A stretch of 64,000 nt of DNA from Actinocatenispora sp963805605. Lineage in GTDB: Bacteria; Actinomycetota; Actinomycetes; Mycobacteriales; Micromonosporaceae. Position numbers and translations under genes: made by a program. The notes below the pieces were generated by a model. The model was not told the origin of the DNA, made no database searches, and saw only the letters and a program-made list of their open reading frames with translations. Numbering within the stretch: the stretch's first letter is position 1; every line of letters starts with the position of its first letter. Positions 6,912-17,045 of this stretch are shown here, one piece after another. Location: positions 806,001 through 870,000 of the forward strand of contig CAWDUX010000001.1 of NCBI GenBank assembly GCA_963805605.1, read 5' to 3'.

Positions 6912-9218
6912 ATGCGTGTGGAACGTGCTCAGGTGCCCTTCGTCGGACGCCAGCATGAGCTTGCCGAGTTACGGGAGCTCATTTTTGACCGCGGTGTTCG
7001 TGTCATAACGTTGGTAGGACCCGGCGGGGTCGGCAAGTCCCGGCTGACCCGGGAGCTCGCCACCCAGGTGGACGCCAAGTTCACCTCCGAGGCGCGCGTG
7101 GTGGATCTGGCGTTGGCGACCTGCCCGGAGGCGGTGTACGAGGCTTTCGCGGAGACGCTCGGGCTGCCTTCGCCTCTGGTCGGCAAGGAGTTCATGCCGC
7201 GGGACATGAACGTGCGGCATGGCCTGACCATCATCGACAACGCCGAACAGGTCGCGGTTTCGGTCGCCAAACTGCTCCGCCTGCTGCTGCCCTGCTGCCC
7301 GGGTCTGCAGTTCCTGGTCACCAGCCGGGAGCCACTGCACCTGTACTCCGAACAGATCTTCCCGGTACGGCCCTTGCCGGTGGCCTACCGGGCCAACCTG
7401 TCCACCACGGAACTGGCCAAGGTCCCGTCGATCCGGCTGTTCCTGGAGCGTGCCCGGCAGGTGCAGCCCGGTTACCGGCTGACCGCCGAGGACGCCCAGT
7501 ACCTGCGCGAGATCTGCCTGCTGCTGGACGGACTGCCACTGGCCATCGAGCTGGCCGCGTCCCGGATGAAGCTGTTCCGCCCCCGCGCCCTGCTGACCCG
7601 GTTGCGGGACAGCCTGGACGTACTGGAGCACGGCCTGGCCGACAAGCCCAGCCGGCAGCGTTCCCTGTGCGCGGCGATCGCCTGGAGCTTCAACCTGCTC
7701 ACCCGGGAACAGATCGACATGCTCTGCTCGATCTCCATCTTCGCCGGCGGCTTCGATCTGCCGGCGGTGCAGGCGGTCACCGGAGCCACCCCACGGATCG
7801 CCGAACGGGTCACCGAGCTGTTGGTGGACAAGTCGGTGATCTCCATCGCCGATCATCAGGCCGACGGTGAGCCGCGGTTCGAGATGTTGCGGACCATGCG
7901 TACCTACACCCGGGACCGCCTGCACACCTCCGGTCGGGCCGAGGTCGTCGCGTCCCGGCACGCTGAGCATTTCCTCGAGCGGGCGCGCGCGGCCGGCAAG
8001 CGGCTGAACGGGCCCGACCAGGCGACGCTGCTGAAGTCGTTGGCGCGTGATCACGACAACTTCTACCTGGCGTTCCGGCATCTGGTGGAACGCGGTGAGA
8101 TCGCCACCGCGGTCCGGCTCATCGCCGACCTGCACCGCTACATCATCGCCAGTGGCCACGTCAGTGAGGCGCACCGCTGGTTGCAGAACATCCTCGGTGG
8201 AGGGGCACGCAGCGTGCCCGGTGCCGAGTCGTGGCTGATGTTCGGCACCCTGTGCGCCAGCATCCGTCAGGATGCCCGGGCCAAGACCCACCTCGGTACG
8301 GCGTTGGCCCGTTTCCGGGAGGCCGGAAACTCGCAGGGTGGCGCGCAGGCGCTGAGCATGCTCGGTCATCTCGCGTTGATCCAGGGTGATCTCGACCAGG
8401 CGGAGAAGCTGTGGGTCGAGAGTCAGCAACTGCTCGACGAGGTGGACACGCTGGCCAGCTATCCGTCGGCGCGTGGCGGAATGGCGTTGCTCGCACTGTT
8501 GCGGGGAGACCTGTCGCGCGCCGAGGAGCTGTGTGCCGAGCAGATGAAGGTGTGCGCCGAGCAGGGCGACACGACCTTTACCGCGATCTGTTCCATCCGG
8601 ACCGGGCTGGTACGGGCGGCCCGCCGCGATTTCGCCGCGGCCGCGTCACTCTACGGCGCCGGTATCCGTCAGTTCGAGAGCTTGAAACATCTTCCCGGCC
8701 TGGCCTTCGGTATCGAGGCGTTGGTGTTGCTGGAGAGTACGCAGGACGGCCCGGCCCGCTACCTGCGCGCGGCTCGACTGCTGGGCGCCGCGGAATCGAT
8801 CCGGTCCGCGGCCTGCTGTGTCTTTCCGACCTGCGGACCGGGGCTGATGGAACAGGCGCGGACTTCGTTGCGGCAGCTGCTCGGTGGTGAGACGTTCGAA
8901 CGGGAACGTCAGGCGGGACGCGCGTTGTCACTGTCGGATGCGGTTGCCGAGGCGCTCTCAGCTGACCACGTGCCGGTTCCGGAACGTGATTCCATGCCGA
9001 TGAATGAAAACCTGACCGCCCGGGAACGGGAAGTGGCGGAACTGGTTGCACAGGGCCGAACAAATCGCCAGGTCGCCGCCGAACTCGCTATCTCGGAGTG
9101 GACCGCGATCAACCATCTACGACACGTCATGCGGAAACTGGATTGTCGATCAAGAATCGAAGTGGCCCAGTGGGTACTGGGGTCCGGAAACCGTTTGACC
9201 AAGACGCGCCGGGAGTAG
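6912..9218 (+). CDS. Cluster-situated LuxR-type regulator with an ATPase domain
   Basis: This 768-residue protein has an N-terminal NTPase (Walker A GPGGVGKS at 36-43; LVTSREPLHL resembling NB-ARC/AAA regulators), a central TPR-like helical region, and a C-terminal LuxR helix-turn-helix (LTAREREVAELVAQGRTNRQ, about 700-755). It lacks the N-terminal DNA-binding and BTAD domains of SARPs. It stands alone between the two forward operons and is a good candidate for pathway activator. Leu20 is a TTA codon (6969-6971), suggesting bldA-linked developmental timing. The start ATG has only a weak ribosome site (GGGGATAGG). Confidence 0.88.
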   Translation: MRVERAQVPFVGRQHELAELRELIFDRGVRVITLVGPGGVGKSRLTRELATQVDAKFTSEARVVDLALATCPEAVYEAFAETLGLPSPLVGKEFMPRDMNVRHGLTIIDNAEQVAVSVAKLLRLLLPCCPGLQFLVTSREPLHLYSEQIFPVRPLPVAYRANLSTTELAKVPSIRLFLERARQVQPGYRLTAEDAQYLREICLLLDGLPLAIELAASRMKLFRPRALLTRLRDSLDVLEHGLADKPSRQRSLCAAIAWSFNLLTREQIDMLCSISIFAGGFDLPAVQAVTGATPRIAERVTELLVDKSVISIADHQADGEPRFEMLRTMRTYTRDRLHTSGRAEVVASRHAEHFLERARAAGKRLNGPDQATLLKSLARDHDNFYLAFRHLVERGEIATAVRLIADLHRYIIASGHVSEAHRWLQNILGGGARSVPGAESWLMFGTLCASIRQDARAKTHLGTALARFREAGNSQGGAQALSMLGHLALIQGDLDQAEKLWVESQQLLDEVDTLASYPSARGGMALLALLRGDLSRAEELCAEQMKVCAEQGDTTFTAICSIRTGLVRAARRDFAAAASLYGAGIRQFESLKHLPGLAFGIEALVLLESTQDGPARYLRAARLLGAAESIRSAACCVFPTCGPGLMEQARTSLRQLLGGETFERERQAGRALSLSDAVAEALSADHVPVPERDSMPMNENLTAREREVAELVAQGRTNRQVAAELAISEWTAINHLRHVMRKLDCRSRIEVAQWVLGSGNRLTKTRRE

Positions 9219-9488
9219 TTGTCAGACCTGTCCTGATTTGACGGCAGCGCTATTGACGTTCGGTGTCGGCCGCGGTGCTCTTCGTGCATATCCGCAGGAT
9301 AGCAAGGGCGTTTTATCGCACTTTGTCCGACATCCCACAGGACTTGCCCGCAGCTACCGAAGTCAAAACACTACGGGTATGTCATCGGTATTCACCCCTA
9401 GGGGAGGGTGGCATCCTGATCCAGGTCAACCGGTACGAAGAATAAGGCGCCAGACGCCACGGCAACCGCGCGGGCCGGGATCGTACGA

Positions 9489-12400
9489 ATGACAGAAGCA
9501 GTACCGAAAATGCGTAGCGATATCGGAAGTGCATTGCTGGCAGGGGCCGGTCAGGTCGAGGGATTCAGGGGTAAGAGCATGCGGGACATTGCGATAGTCG
9601 GCATGGGATGCCGCTTCCCCGGCGCCAACGATCTGGACAGCTACTGGAATCTGCTGAAGTCCGGGGCACGCCAGTTCCACTCGGTGCCCGCGAGCCGATG
9701 GGACAACACCCCCTACTTCGACCCCGACGACAAGCGATCCAGCGGCAAGAGCTACACCGACCAGGTCGCCTACCTCGACCCGATCGACCAGTTCGACGCC
9801 GTGCACTACCGGATGTCCCCGCGCCGGGTGCGGTCCATGGACCCGCAGCACCGACTGCTGCTCGACGTCAGCCGGGAAGCCATCCAGGACGCCGGCTGGG
9901 AACGCCGCCCGTACGACAAGGTCAACACCGGCGTCTACTTCGCGCTCAGCACCGCGGACTTCGTCCAGCTCACCCCCGGTGTGATGGGGATGGAGCCCTA
10001 CTCGGTGCCCGGGTCGCTGCTCAACATGGCCGCTGCCACCGTCAGCCAGTACTACGACCTGGGCGGCCCCAGCTTCACGCTGGACTCCGCCTGCTCGTCC
10101 GGGCTGACTGCGCTCGGTGAGGCGGTGACCGCGCTGCGGGCCGGCATCTGCAACGAGGCCCTGGTCGGCGGCGCCTACCTCAACCTCATCCCGGTCAGCC
10201 TGGTCGGTTTCTCCCGGGTCGGCGCACTCTCCAGCGCCGGTGTCTGCCGGCCCTTCGACAAGCGGGCCGACGGGTTCGTACTCAGCGAAGGCGTCGGCGC
10301 GGTCGTCCTGCGGCCGCTCGACGACGCGCTCGCCGCCGGGGACCGCGTGTACGCGGTGGTGCGCGGCGTGGGCTGCTCCAACGACGGCACCACCGATGGC
10401 CCCATGACGCCACGGGAGGACGGTCAGGTCCGGGCAATGGTCCGGGCGTACCGCGACGCGGACGTTCCCGCCAACTCGGTGGGCCTGATCGAGGCGCACG
10501 GCACCGCGACGATCGTCGGGGACCGGGTGGAGCTGAGCTCGTTGAAGAGCGTCCGGGCCGCTGACGACACCGACGCACGCTCCGGCGGAGTCGAGCGCTG
10601 CTACCTGTCCTCGGTGAAGAGCCAGATCGGACACTCGCTGACCGCCTCCGGCCTGGCCAGCCTCATCAAGACCGCGCTGGCCCTGCACCACCGGCAGATC
10701 CCGCCGCAGCCGGCTACCGACGTCGAGGAGTCGCTGGGTCTGGCCGACGCCGGACTGCAACTGCCCGAGACTCTCACCCCGTGGCACGCGGAAGGCGGGA
10801 CACCCCGCCGTGCTGGCATCAACTCCTTCGGCTTCGGTGGAACCAACGTGCACGTGGTGATGGAGGAGGCGCCGCCGGTCACCCGCGCACCCGAGCCAGC
10901 TACCCCGACCCCCGAACTCTTCGTCTTCTCCGCCGGCACGATGGACCTGCTCCGCGAACACCTCACCCGGTTCCTGCGGTTGTCCGCCGAGGACCCGACG
11001 ATGTCGCTGACCGGGCTGGCCACCACACTCGCCAGCCGCAACCTGCTGCGGGCCAGGCTCGCGGTGGTCGCAGACAGCTGGGACGAGCTGCGTACCAGGA
11101 TCGGTACCGCGCTGCCGCTGCTGGCCGAGGGACGCACCGGGGCCCTCGGTGAAGGCTGCTACGCCGTCGGCCGGGCGGTACGCGCAGGAGACCGCGCCGT
11201 CGCGCTGGTCTACCCCGGCCAGGGCAGCCAGCGCCCCGGCATGCTGCTCGACCTCTACGAGCGGTACCCGGCCTTCCGGCGTCGCGCCGACGAACTCGAC
11301 GACGTGGTCGGCAGCTCGCAGGGTTTCTCCGCCCTGCGAGCTGTGTACGGCGACACCGCCGCGACCACCGAGGGCCAGCAGCGGCTCACCGGCACCGACG
11401 TCTGCCAGCCGACCCTCGGCGTACTGGAACTGGCCGCCACCCGCCTCGTCGAGGCCTGCGGGGTGCTGCCCACCGTGACCCTCGGGCACAGCGTCGGCGA
11501 ATTCCCGGCAGCCGCCGCCGCGGGCGTGATCAGCGACGCCGAGACCGTACTGATGATGGCCGAGCGGGGCGCCGCGATGCGGGCCGCCGAAGCAGACCGA
11601 CGCGGCGGGATGATGGCCGTCCAGGTCGGCGCCGACCGGATCGACGCGCTGGCCACCGGGATCGCCGGAATCTGGCCGGCCTGCTACAACCATCCGCGCC
11701 AGACGGTCGTCGCCGGCACCACCGCGGCGCTGGAGGAGTTCCAGGCGCGCTGCGCCGAGCAGCAGATCAGCACGCACGTCCTGGCAGTCTCCAACGCCTT
11801 CCACACCCCGCTGCTGGACGGGGTCCGGGAACGGGTACGCGAGACCGTGACCAGCCGTACCCTGACCCGTCCCGAGCGCACCTTCGTCTCCTGTGTCGGC
11901 GGCGACGCCAACGACGACCCGGCGGCGCTGCGCGAATACTGGGAGCGGCACGCCTCCTCCCCGGTGCGCTTCGCCCAGGCCGCGGTCGCCGCGTACGAGG
12001 CGGGTGCCCGGATCTTCGTACAGGTGGCCGGCGGCCAGGCGCTGCTGGCGACCCTGCGGCACAACCTCGCCGATGCCGAGGGCTGCCACTACGTCGCACT
12101 CTCCGGTGACGAACCGGACGACGGCCGCAGCTTCCTCAACGGACTCGCGCAGCTCACCGCGCTGGGGGTGGACGTGGACGCCACGCCGCTCACCGGCCGC
12201 CGCGGAGCACTGCTGGACCTGCCGGTGTCGCCGTTGGCCAACCGCAGCTACCCGCTACCACCCTGGCCGGACGTCGATCAGCTGCTCGACCGGCCGACGG
12301 CCGAGCCGGTCGTGGTCGGCTCGATCGAACCCCAGATCACATCAACAGCGCCCAGCCGTGTGCAGGAGGACCAGCCGGTGAGCGAGATTGTGAACCTGTT

Positions 12401-14225
12401 CCGGGACCAGATCGCACTGTTGCGGTCGCTGGACCCGAGCGGCATGCGGTCGGCCGGGGCCACCCCGACCGCCTCTGCGCCGGTGCCGCCATCCGTACCG
12501 CACAACACCGTTCCCGCGGGGCCCGCAGAACCGGCGGCCACACCGGTCGCGGTGCCGGCCATCGTACCGGCACCGATCGGGACACCGACCCTGACGCCGC
12601 CGACAGACAACCGGTTCAACGAGATCCGCGACGTGGTGTACGGGCAGGTCGCCCGGATCAGCGCGTTCCCGGTCAGCCAGTTCACCGGTACCGAACTGCT
12701 GGTACAGGAACTCGGCTTCGACTCCCTGATGGTCACCGAACTGCTGACCGCGCTGGCCCGTAGCTGGCCCCAGCTGAAGAGCTCGGCGGCCGAACTGCCC
12801 AAGCGGCCGACGCTCGCCGAGATGGTGACGGCGATCGCCGAGGTGCTCGGAGTACAGGCGCCGGCACCGCAGCCTTCCGGAGCCGTGCTCGGTGGGTTGC
12901 CGCCGGCCGCGGCTGCCGCCCCGACGGCCTCCGAACCGGCCCCCGAACCGGCACCCGGGCCGCGGCACGCGATGCCCGCGGAGATCGACGGCACGGTCCG
13001 GCCGGAGAACGGCCTGGCCGAGCTGGCAGAGGTCGTCGAGCACGACGCGGCGCTGGCCGAACTGGGACGCAACCCCTACTTCCTCACCCATGAAGCGAAC
13101 ATCAAGGACACCACCCGGGTGGCCGGCCGTGAGCTGATCTGCTTCTCCAGCTACAACTACCTGGGCCTGTCCGGTCACCCTCGGGTCAACGAGGAGGTCA
13201 TCGCCGCGGTCACCCGTTACGGCACGTCGGTGTCGGCCAGCCGCTTCCTGTCCGGCAACCGGCCGCTGCACGACGAGCTGGAATCGGGACTGTCCGCGCT
13301 GCTGGGTACCGACGACGCCCTGGTGATGGTCAGCGGGCACGCCACCAACGTGTCGGTGATCGGCCACCTGGTCGGCCCCGGTGACCTGATCGTGCACGAC
13401 GAGCTCGCCCACGACAGCATCATGCAGGGCTGCGCGCTCTCCGGTGCCACCCGGCGACCGTTCACCCACAACGACCCGGCCGCACTCGACGCGGTACTGA
13501 CCCGGCACCGCAGATCGCACCGCCGCTGCCTGATCGTGGTGGAGGGCGCGTACAGCATGGACGGTGACCTCGCCGACGTGCCCGCCCTCATCGAGGTCAA
13601 GCAGCGTCACGGTGCGCTGCTGATGATCGACGAGGCGCACAGCATCGGGGTGGTCGGCGAACACGGTGGCGGCGTCGGGGAGTACTTCGACGTGGACCGC
13701 TCCGCGGTGGACCTGTGGTCGGGCACCATGTCGAAGGCGCTGGCCTCCTGCGGCGGGTACGTCGCCGGGAACCGTACGCTGATCGACTACCTGAAGTACA
13801 CCGTTCCCGGCTTCGTCTACAGCGTCGGCATCACCCCGGCCAATACCGCGGCCACCCTGGGTGCGCTGAAGGTGATGCGCGACGAGCCGGAGCGCATCAG
13901 CCGCCTCGCCGCAAACTCCCGACTGTTCCTGCGACTGGCCCAGCAGGCCGGCGTGAACACCGGAACTAGCAAGGACTCCCCGGTCATCCCGTGCATCGTG
14001 GGCGACTCGCAGCGCACCCTCGCGCTGTCCCACGCGCTGTTCGACCGGGGGGTCAGCGTCAACCCGATCATGTACCCGGGGGTCCCGGACGAACTGGCCC
14101 GGCTGCGCTTCTTCGTCACCTCCGAGCACACACCCGAACAGATCGAACGCACCATCCAGATTCTCGCGGAGGAGCTCAGCCGTCTCGGCGTGCCAGCGAC
14201 TCTGCTGGCACCGGCACCCGCCTGA
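9489..14225 (+). CDS. Hybrid polyketide synthase-alpha-oxoamine synthase (KS-AT-ACP-AOS)
   Basis: The domains of this 1578-residue protein run KS (about 31-460), AT (about 565-885), ACP (about 1040-1130) and a PLP-dependent alpha-oxoamine synthase (about 1173-1570). The KS triad is intact: Cys202 (DSACSSG), His337 (AHGTA), His382 (KSQIGHS). AT Ser668 lies in GHSVGE and the SNAFHTP block favours malonyl-CoA. ACP Ser1079 (GFDSLM) takes the phosphopantetheine arm. The AOS has Lys1416 (MSKALASCGG) and DEAHS. There is no KR, DH or ER. Expected chemistry: one malonyl extension of an acyl starter, then decarboxylative condensation of the beta-ketoacyl-ACP with an amino acid, releasing an alpha-aminoketone. 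ATG 9489 has a weak ribosome site; ATG 9579, with AGGGG seven bases upstream, is an alternative. The gap 9219-9488 before it shows no gene. Confidence 0.93.
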   Translation: MTEAVPKMRSDIGSALLAGAGQVEGFRGKSMRDIAIVGMGCRFPGANDLDSYWNLLKSGARQFHSVPASRWDNTPYFDPDDKRSSGKSYTDQVAYLDPIDQFDAVHYRMSPRRVRSMDPQHRLLLDVSREAIQDAGWERRPYDKVNTGVYFALSTADFVQLTPGVMGMEPYSVPGSLLNMAAATVSQYYDLGGPSFTLDSACSSGLTALGEAVTALRAGICNEALVGGAYLNLIPVSLVGFSRVGALSSAGVCRPFDKRADGFVLSEGVGAVVLRPLDDALAAGDRVYAVVRGVGCSNDGTTDGPMTPREDGQVRAMVRAYRDADVPANSVGLIEAHGTATIVGDRVELSSLKSVRAADDTDARSGGVERCYLSSVKSQIGHSLTASGLASLIKTALALHHRQIPPQPATDVEESLGLADAGLQLPETLTPWHAEGGTPRRAGINSFGFGGTNVHVVMEEAPPVTRAPEPATPTPELFVFSAGTMDLLREHLTRFLRLSAEDPTMSLTGLATTLASRNLLRARLAVVADSWDELRTRIGTALPLLAEGRTGALGEGCYAVGRAVRAGDRAVALVYPGQGSQRPGMLLDLYERYPAFRRRADELDDVVGSSQGFSALRAVYGDTAATTEGQQRLTGTDVCQPTLGVLELAATRLVEACGVLPTVTLGHSVGEFPAAAAAGVISDAETVLMMAERGAAMRAAEADRRGGMMAVQVGADRIDALATGIAGIWPACYNHPRQTVVAGTTAALEEFQARCAEQQISTHVLAVSNAFHTPLLDGVRERVRETVTSRTLTRPERTFVSCVGGDANDDPAALREYWERHASSPVRFAQAAVAAYEAGARIFVQVAGGQALLATLRHNLADAEGCHYVALSGDEPDDGRSFLNGLAQLTALGVDVDATPLTGRRGALLDLPVSPLANRSYPLPPWPDVDQLLDRPTAEPVVVGSIEPQITSTAPSRVQEDQPVSEIVNLFRDQIALLRSLDPSGMRSAGATPTASAPVPPSVPHNTVPAGPAEPAATPVAVPAIVPAPIGTPTLTPPTDNRFNEIRDVVYGQVARISAFPVSQFTGTELLVQELGFDSLMVTELLTALARSWPQLKSSAAELPKRPTLAEMVTAIAEVLGVQAPAPQPSGAVLGGLPPAAAAAPTASEPAPEPAPGPRHAMPAEIDGTVRPENGLAELAEVVEHDAALAELGRNPYFLTHEANIKDTTRVAGRELICFSSYNYLGLSGHPRVNEEVIAAVTRYGTSVSASRFLSGNRPLHDELESGLSALLGTDDALVMVSGHATNVSVIGHLVGPGDLIVHDELAHDSIMQGCALSGATRRPFTHNDPAALDAVLTRHRRSHRRCLIVVEGAYSMDGDLADVPALIEVKQRHGALLMIDEAHSIGVVGEHGGGVGEYFDVDRSAVDLWSGTMSKALASCGGYVAGNRTLIDYLKYTVPGFVYSVGITPANTAATLGALKVMRDEPERISRLAANSRLFLRLAQQAGVNTGTSKDSPVIPCIVGDSQRTLALSHALFDRGVSVNPIMYPGVPDELARLRFFVTSEHTPEQIERTIQILAEELSRLGVPATLLAPAPA

Positions 14226-14348
14226 CCGGCGGGAGACGGCGTTGCCTGGACGGACCGGGTCCTCGGCCCGGTTCCGTCCACGGCCCGCACAGACACATTG
14301 CGACGACGGCAGGACGACCCCCGTACCCGACGACGAACGGACGACACA

Positions 14349-17045
14349 GTGGAATGGTCGACGGGAAACATCTTCACCGGCAACTCGGTACGCACCTTGG
14401 TAGATCTTGAGGAGCGTGCACTGCGGATGGCCGCAGTTCTGGGCGGCAAGGGCGTGGCCGCCGGCGACCGCGTCATGCTGGCCGCCGCAAACTCCGCCGA
14501 CTACATGGTCGCGCTGCTCGCGCTGATGCACCTCGACGTGTCCATCGTGCTGGCCGACGACCGGGAGACCGCCGACGAGCGGCAGCGGATGGCCCGCCGG
14601 GCCCGGGTCCGCTGGACCATCGAAGGTCGACGGGCCGACCCCACCGTCACCCCGGACATCCTCCCGCTCGCCACCCTGATCAGCGAACTCAACCAGGCCG
14701 AGTCCGATGTGGACGTACTGTCCTTCACCGCGTGGCACAAGCGCGGTGACGCGCTGATCACCTGGTCCTCAGGTTCCACCGGGGTACCCAAGGGCATCGT
14801 CCGCAGTGGACGCGGCTTCCTCAGCGACCTGGAGCGCACCCGCGAGCGGATGGGCTACCAGCCGGGCGACGTACTGCTGCCCCTGGTGCCGTTCTCGCAC
14901 TTCTACGGGCTCACCCTGCTGGTGATCTCCTGGACGCTGGGCTGCTCGCTGGCCATCGCGCCGCTGGGCCGGCTGGACCAGGCGGTCAAACTGGCCGCCA
15001 AGAGCAAGGCGACCGTCCTGGACGCCACCCCGTCGACCTACCACAGTCTGCTCAAGTTGCTGGACCGTCGCCCCGACACCGCGCGCGACCTCGATACGGT
15101 ACGGATGTTCTGCGTCGGTGGCTCGCCGCTGCCGCAGTCGCTCAGCGAGCGGTTCCAGCAGCGGCTGGGCCACCCGTTGCTGGACGGCTACGGCAGCAAC
15201 GAGGCCGGCAACGTGGCGCTGGCGACCCCGGACAACTACACCGGCTGCGGCCGGCCGCTGCCCGGTGTCGACGTGACCATCGTGGACGGTGAGGGCACAC
15301 CGGTACCGACCGGTGAGACCGGCGAGATCTGGGTGCATTCGACCAGTATCATGCGCGGCTACCTGGCCGAGGACGGCAGTGTGGAGTCCCGCGGCGACCG
15401 GCCGTACCGAACCAACGACCTCGGCTTCCAGGACGTGGACGGCAACCTGTGCGTACTCGGCCGCAAGTACGCGGTGCACCGCATGGGCCACACCCTCTAC
15501 CCGGAGGCCATCGAGCGTAAGGCCGAGGTCTGCGGCCGCCCGGTGAAGATCGTCGCAGTCGAGGACGAAGGTCGCGGCACCCAACTGGTGATGTTCGTGG
15601 AGGACCCGGCGAACGAGTCGGCGCAGCAGTGGCGGCGCTCCATCGGTGCGCTGCTGCCGGCGTACGAGCGGCCCAACAAGGTCAATGTGCTGCATTCCTT
15701 CCCGCTCAACCGCAACGGCAAGCCTGACCTGCTGCGACTGCGTCAGATGGCTCATGATTCGGTGACCGGACTTCGCCGCAACCCCACCCCGACCGCGCGG
15801 GCGACGGCACTGCCACCACCGGCGGTGGAGGCGCCGACCCCGAAGGGCAGCACCGAGGTGCCGTTCCCGGATCGGGTCGCCGGCCTGCACGCGGTGATGG
15901 ACCTGTTGCGCGAGCGGCCCCAGCAGATCCGCGAGATCCTCACCCAGATCTCCATCCACCGGGCCGTGGACCTGGAGATCGAAGGGGCCATCGAGACGCT
16001 GGAAGGCGCCGTCGAGGAAGTACTGCGCAACGGCCCCGCGGCAGTACGCCGGATGGCGGTGTTCATGCCCTCCAACGTGCTGCTCTACTCCTACGTGCTC
16101 TACCTGCTGGTGCCCTCGCTCTACACCGAGCACGTGTCGTTCCGTCCGTCCAGCCAGGTCGGCGAGGCGACGAGGGCGCTGCACGAACTGCTCGCCCCGG
16201 TACACCAGCTGCCGGTCGAGCTGACCGCGCTGAGTCAGCGCAAGTTCATGGACGGCCCGGTGGCCGCCGCCGACGTGGTGGTCTTCACCGGCACCTACCA
16301 GAACGCCGAGACGATCCGCGCCCAGTTGGCCGACGACCAGCTGTTCATGTTGTTCGGCCAGGGCGCCAACCCGTTCGTGCTGGCCCCCGAAGCGGACATG
16401 GACCTGGCGGTGCACGACGCGATCCGGATCCGGATGCTCAACTCCGGGCAGGACTGCTTCGGGCCGGACGTGTTCTTCGTACCGGCCGAGGACGCGCAGC
16501 GCTTCGTCGACGCGCTGGGCAAGCGGCTGGCGGCAATGTCGTTCGGCAGCTACGGCGACCCGGGCGCGGACTACGGACCGATCTGCTACGACAGTGCACT
16601 GTCGGCGGCCACCGAGTACCTGCCGCGCAACGCCGAGTACATCGTGCAGGGCGGCGCGGTGGACTTCCGTACCCGGCAGGTGCAGCCGACCATCCTGGTA
16701 CGCGGCTTCGACGAGCCGATGGTGGTGACCGAGCTGTTCAGTCCGATCTTCAACGTGGTCACCTACACCGACCCGGAACGTCTGCGAGCCCGACTCACCG
16801 ACCCGGCCTTCCAAGACCGGGCGATGGGCGCGATGGTGTACGGCGAGGATCCCGAACTGGTGGAGCAACTGGCGAAGCGGCACGTCGTGGCCGTCGACCA
16901 GACGCTGCTGGACATCGACGAGGGCAACCGGCCCTTCGGTGGTCGCGGCATGATGGCCAACTACGTCAGTCACCGTAAGCGCCGTTGGGCGCAACCCCTG
17001 CTGATCTCGAAGGTGGTGGCGGACGAATGCCCGGCACGCAGTTGA
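14349..17045 (+). CDS. Acyl-AMP ligase fused to an aldehyde-dehydrogenase-type acyl reductase
   Basis: The first roughly 490 of 898 residues are an adenylating domain (P-loop SSGSTGVPKG at 140-149, LLDGYGSNEAGN, hinge LGRKYAV, C-terminal NRNGKPDLLR). After a Pro/Ala-rich linker, residues about 525-890 form an aldehyde-dehydrogenase-fold domain with catalytic Cys703 (NSGQDCFGP) and the cofactor-loop VVVFTGTYQNAE. The block that normally reads ELGGKNP reads MLFGQGANP, so the general-base Glu is absent, as in acylating dehydrogenases and LuxC-like reductases. The probable reaction is acid to acyl-AMP (or thioester) to aldehyde: a carboxylic-acid-reductase analogue without a carrier domain. GTG 14349 is chosen at the start of conserved sequence; an upstream TTG at 14298 is possible. 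It overlaps the next gene by 19 nt. Confidence 0.85.
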   Translation: MEWSTGNIFTGNSVRTLVDLEERALRMAAVLGGKGVAAGDRVMLAAANSADYMVALLALMHLDVSIVLADDRETADERQRMARRARVRWTIEGRRADPTVTPDILPLATLISELNQAESDVDVLSFTAWHKRGDALITWSSGSTGVPKGIVRSGRGFLSDLERTRERMGYQPGDVLLPLVPFSHFYGLTLLVISWTLGCSLAIAPLGRLDQAVKLAAKSKATVLDATPSTYHSLLKLLDRRPDTARDLDTVRMFCVGGSPLPQSLSERFQQRLGHPLLDGYGSNEAGNVALATPDNYTGCGRPLPGVDVTIVDGEGTPVPTGETGEIWVHSTSIMRGYLAEDGSVESRGDRPYRTNDLGFQDVDGNLCVLGRKYAVHRMGHTLYPEAIERKAEVCGRPVKIVAVEDEGRGTQLVMFVEDPANESAQQWRRSIGALLPAYERPNKVNVLHSFPLNRNGKPDLLRLRQMAHDSVTGLRRNPTPTARATALPPPAVEAPTPKGSTEVPFPDRVAGLHAVMDLLRERPQQIREILTQISIHRAVDLEIEGAIETLEGAVEEVLRNGPAAVRRMAVFMPSNVLLYSYVLYLLVPSLYTEHVSFRPSSQVGEATRALHELLAPVHQLPVELTALSQRKFMDGPVAAADVVVFTGTYQNAETIRAQLADDQLFMLFGQGANPFVLAPEADMDLAVHDAIRIRMLNSGQDCFGPDVFFVPAEDAQRFVDALGKRLAAMSFGSYGDPGADYGPICYDSALSAATEYLPRNAEYIVQGGAVDFRTRQVQPTILVRGFDEPMVVTELFSPIFNVVTYTDPERLRARLTDPAFQDRAMGAMVYGEDPELVEQLAKRHVVAVDQTLLDIDEGNRPFGGRGMMANYVSHRKRRWAQPLLISKVVADECPARS

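Noticed and set aside
6912..9218. SARP-type activator
   Set aside because: It has no N-terminal winged helix or BTAD domain; the helix-turn-helix is of LuxR type and C-terminal.
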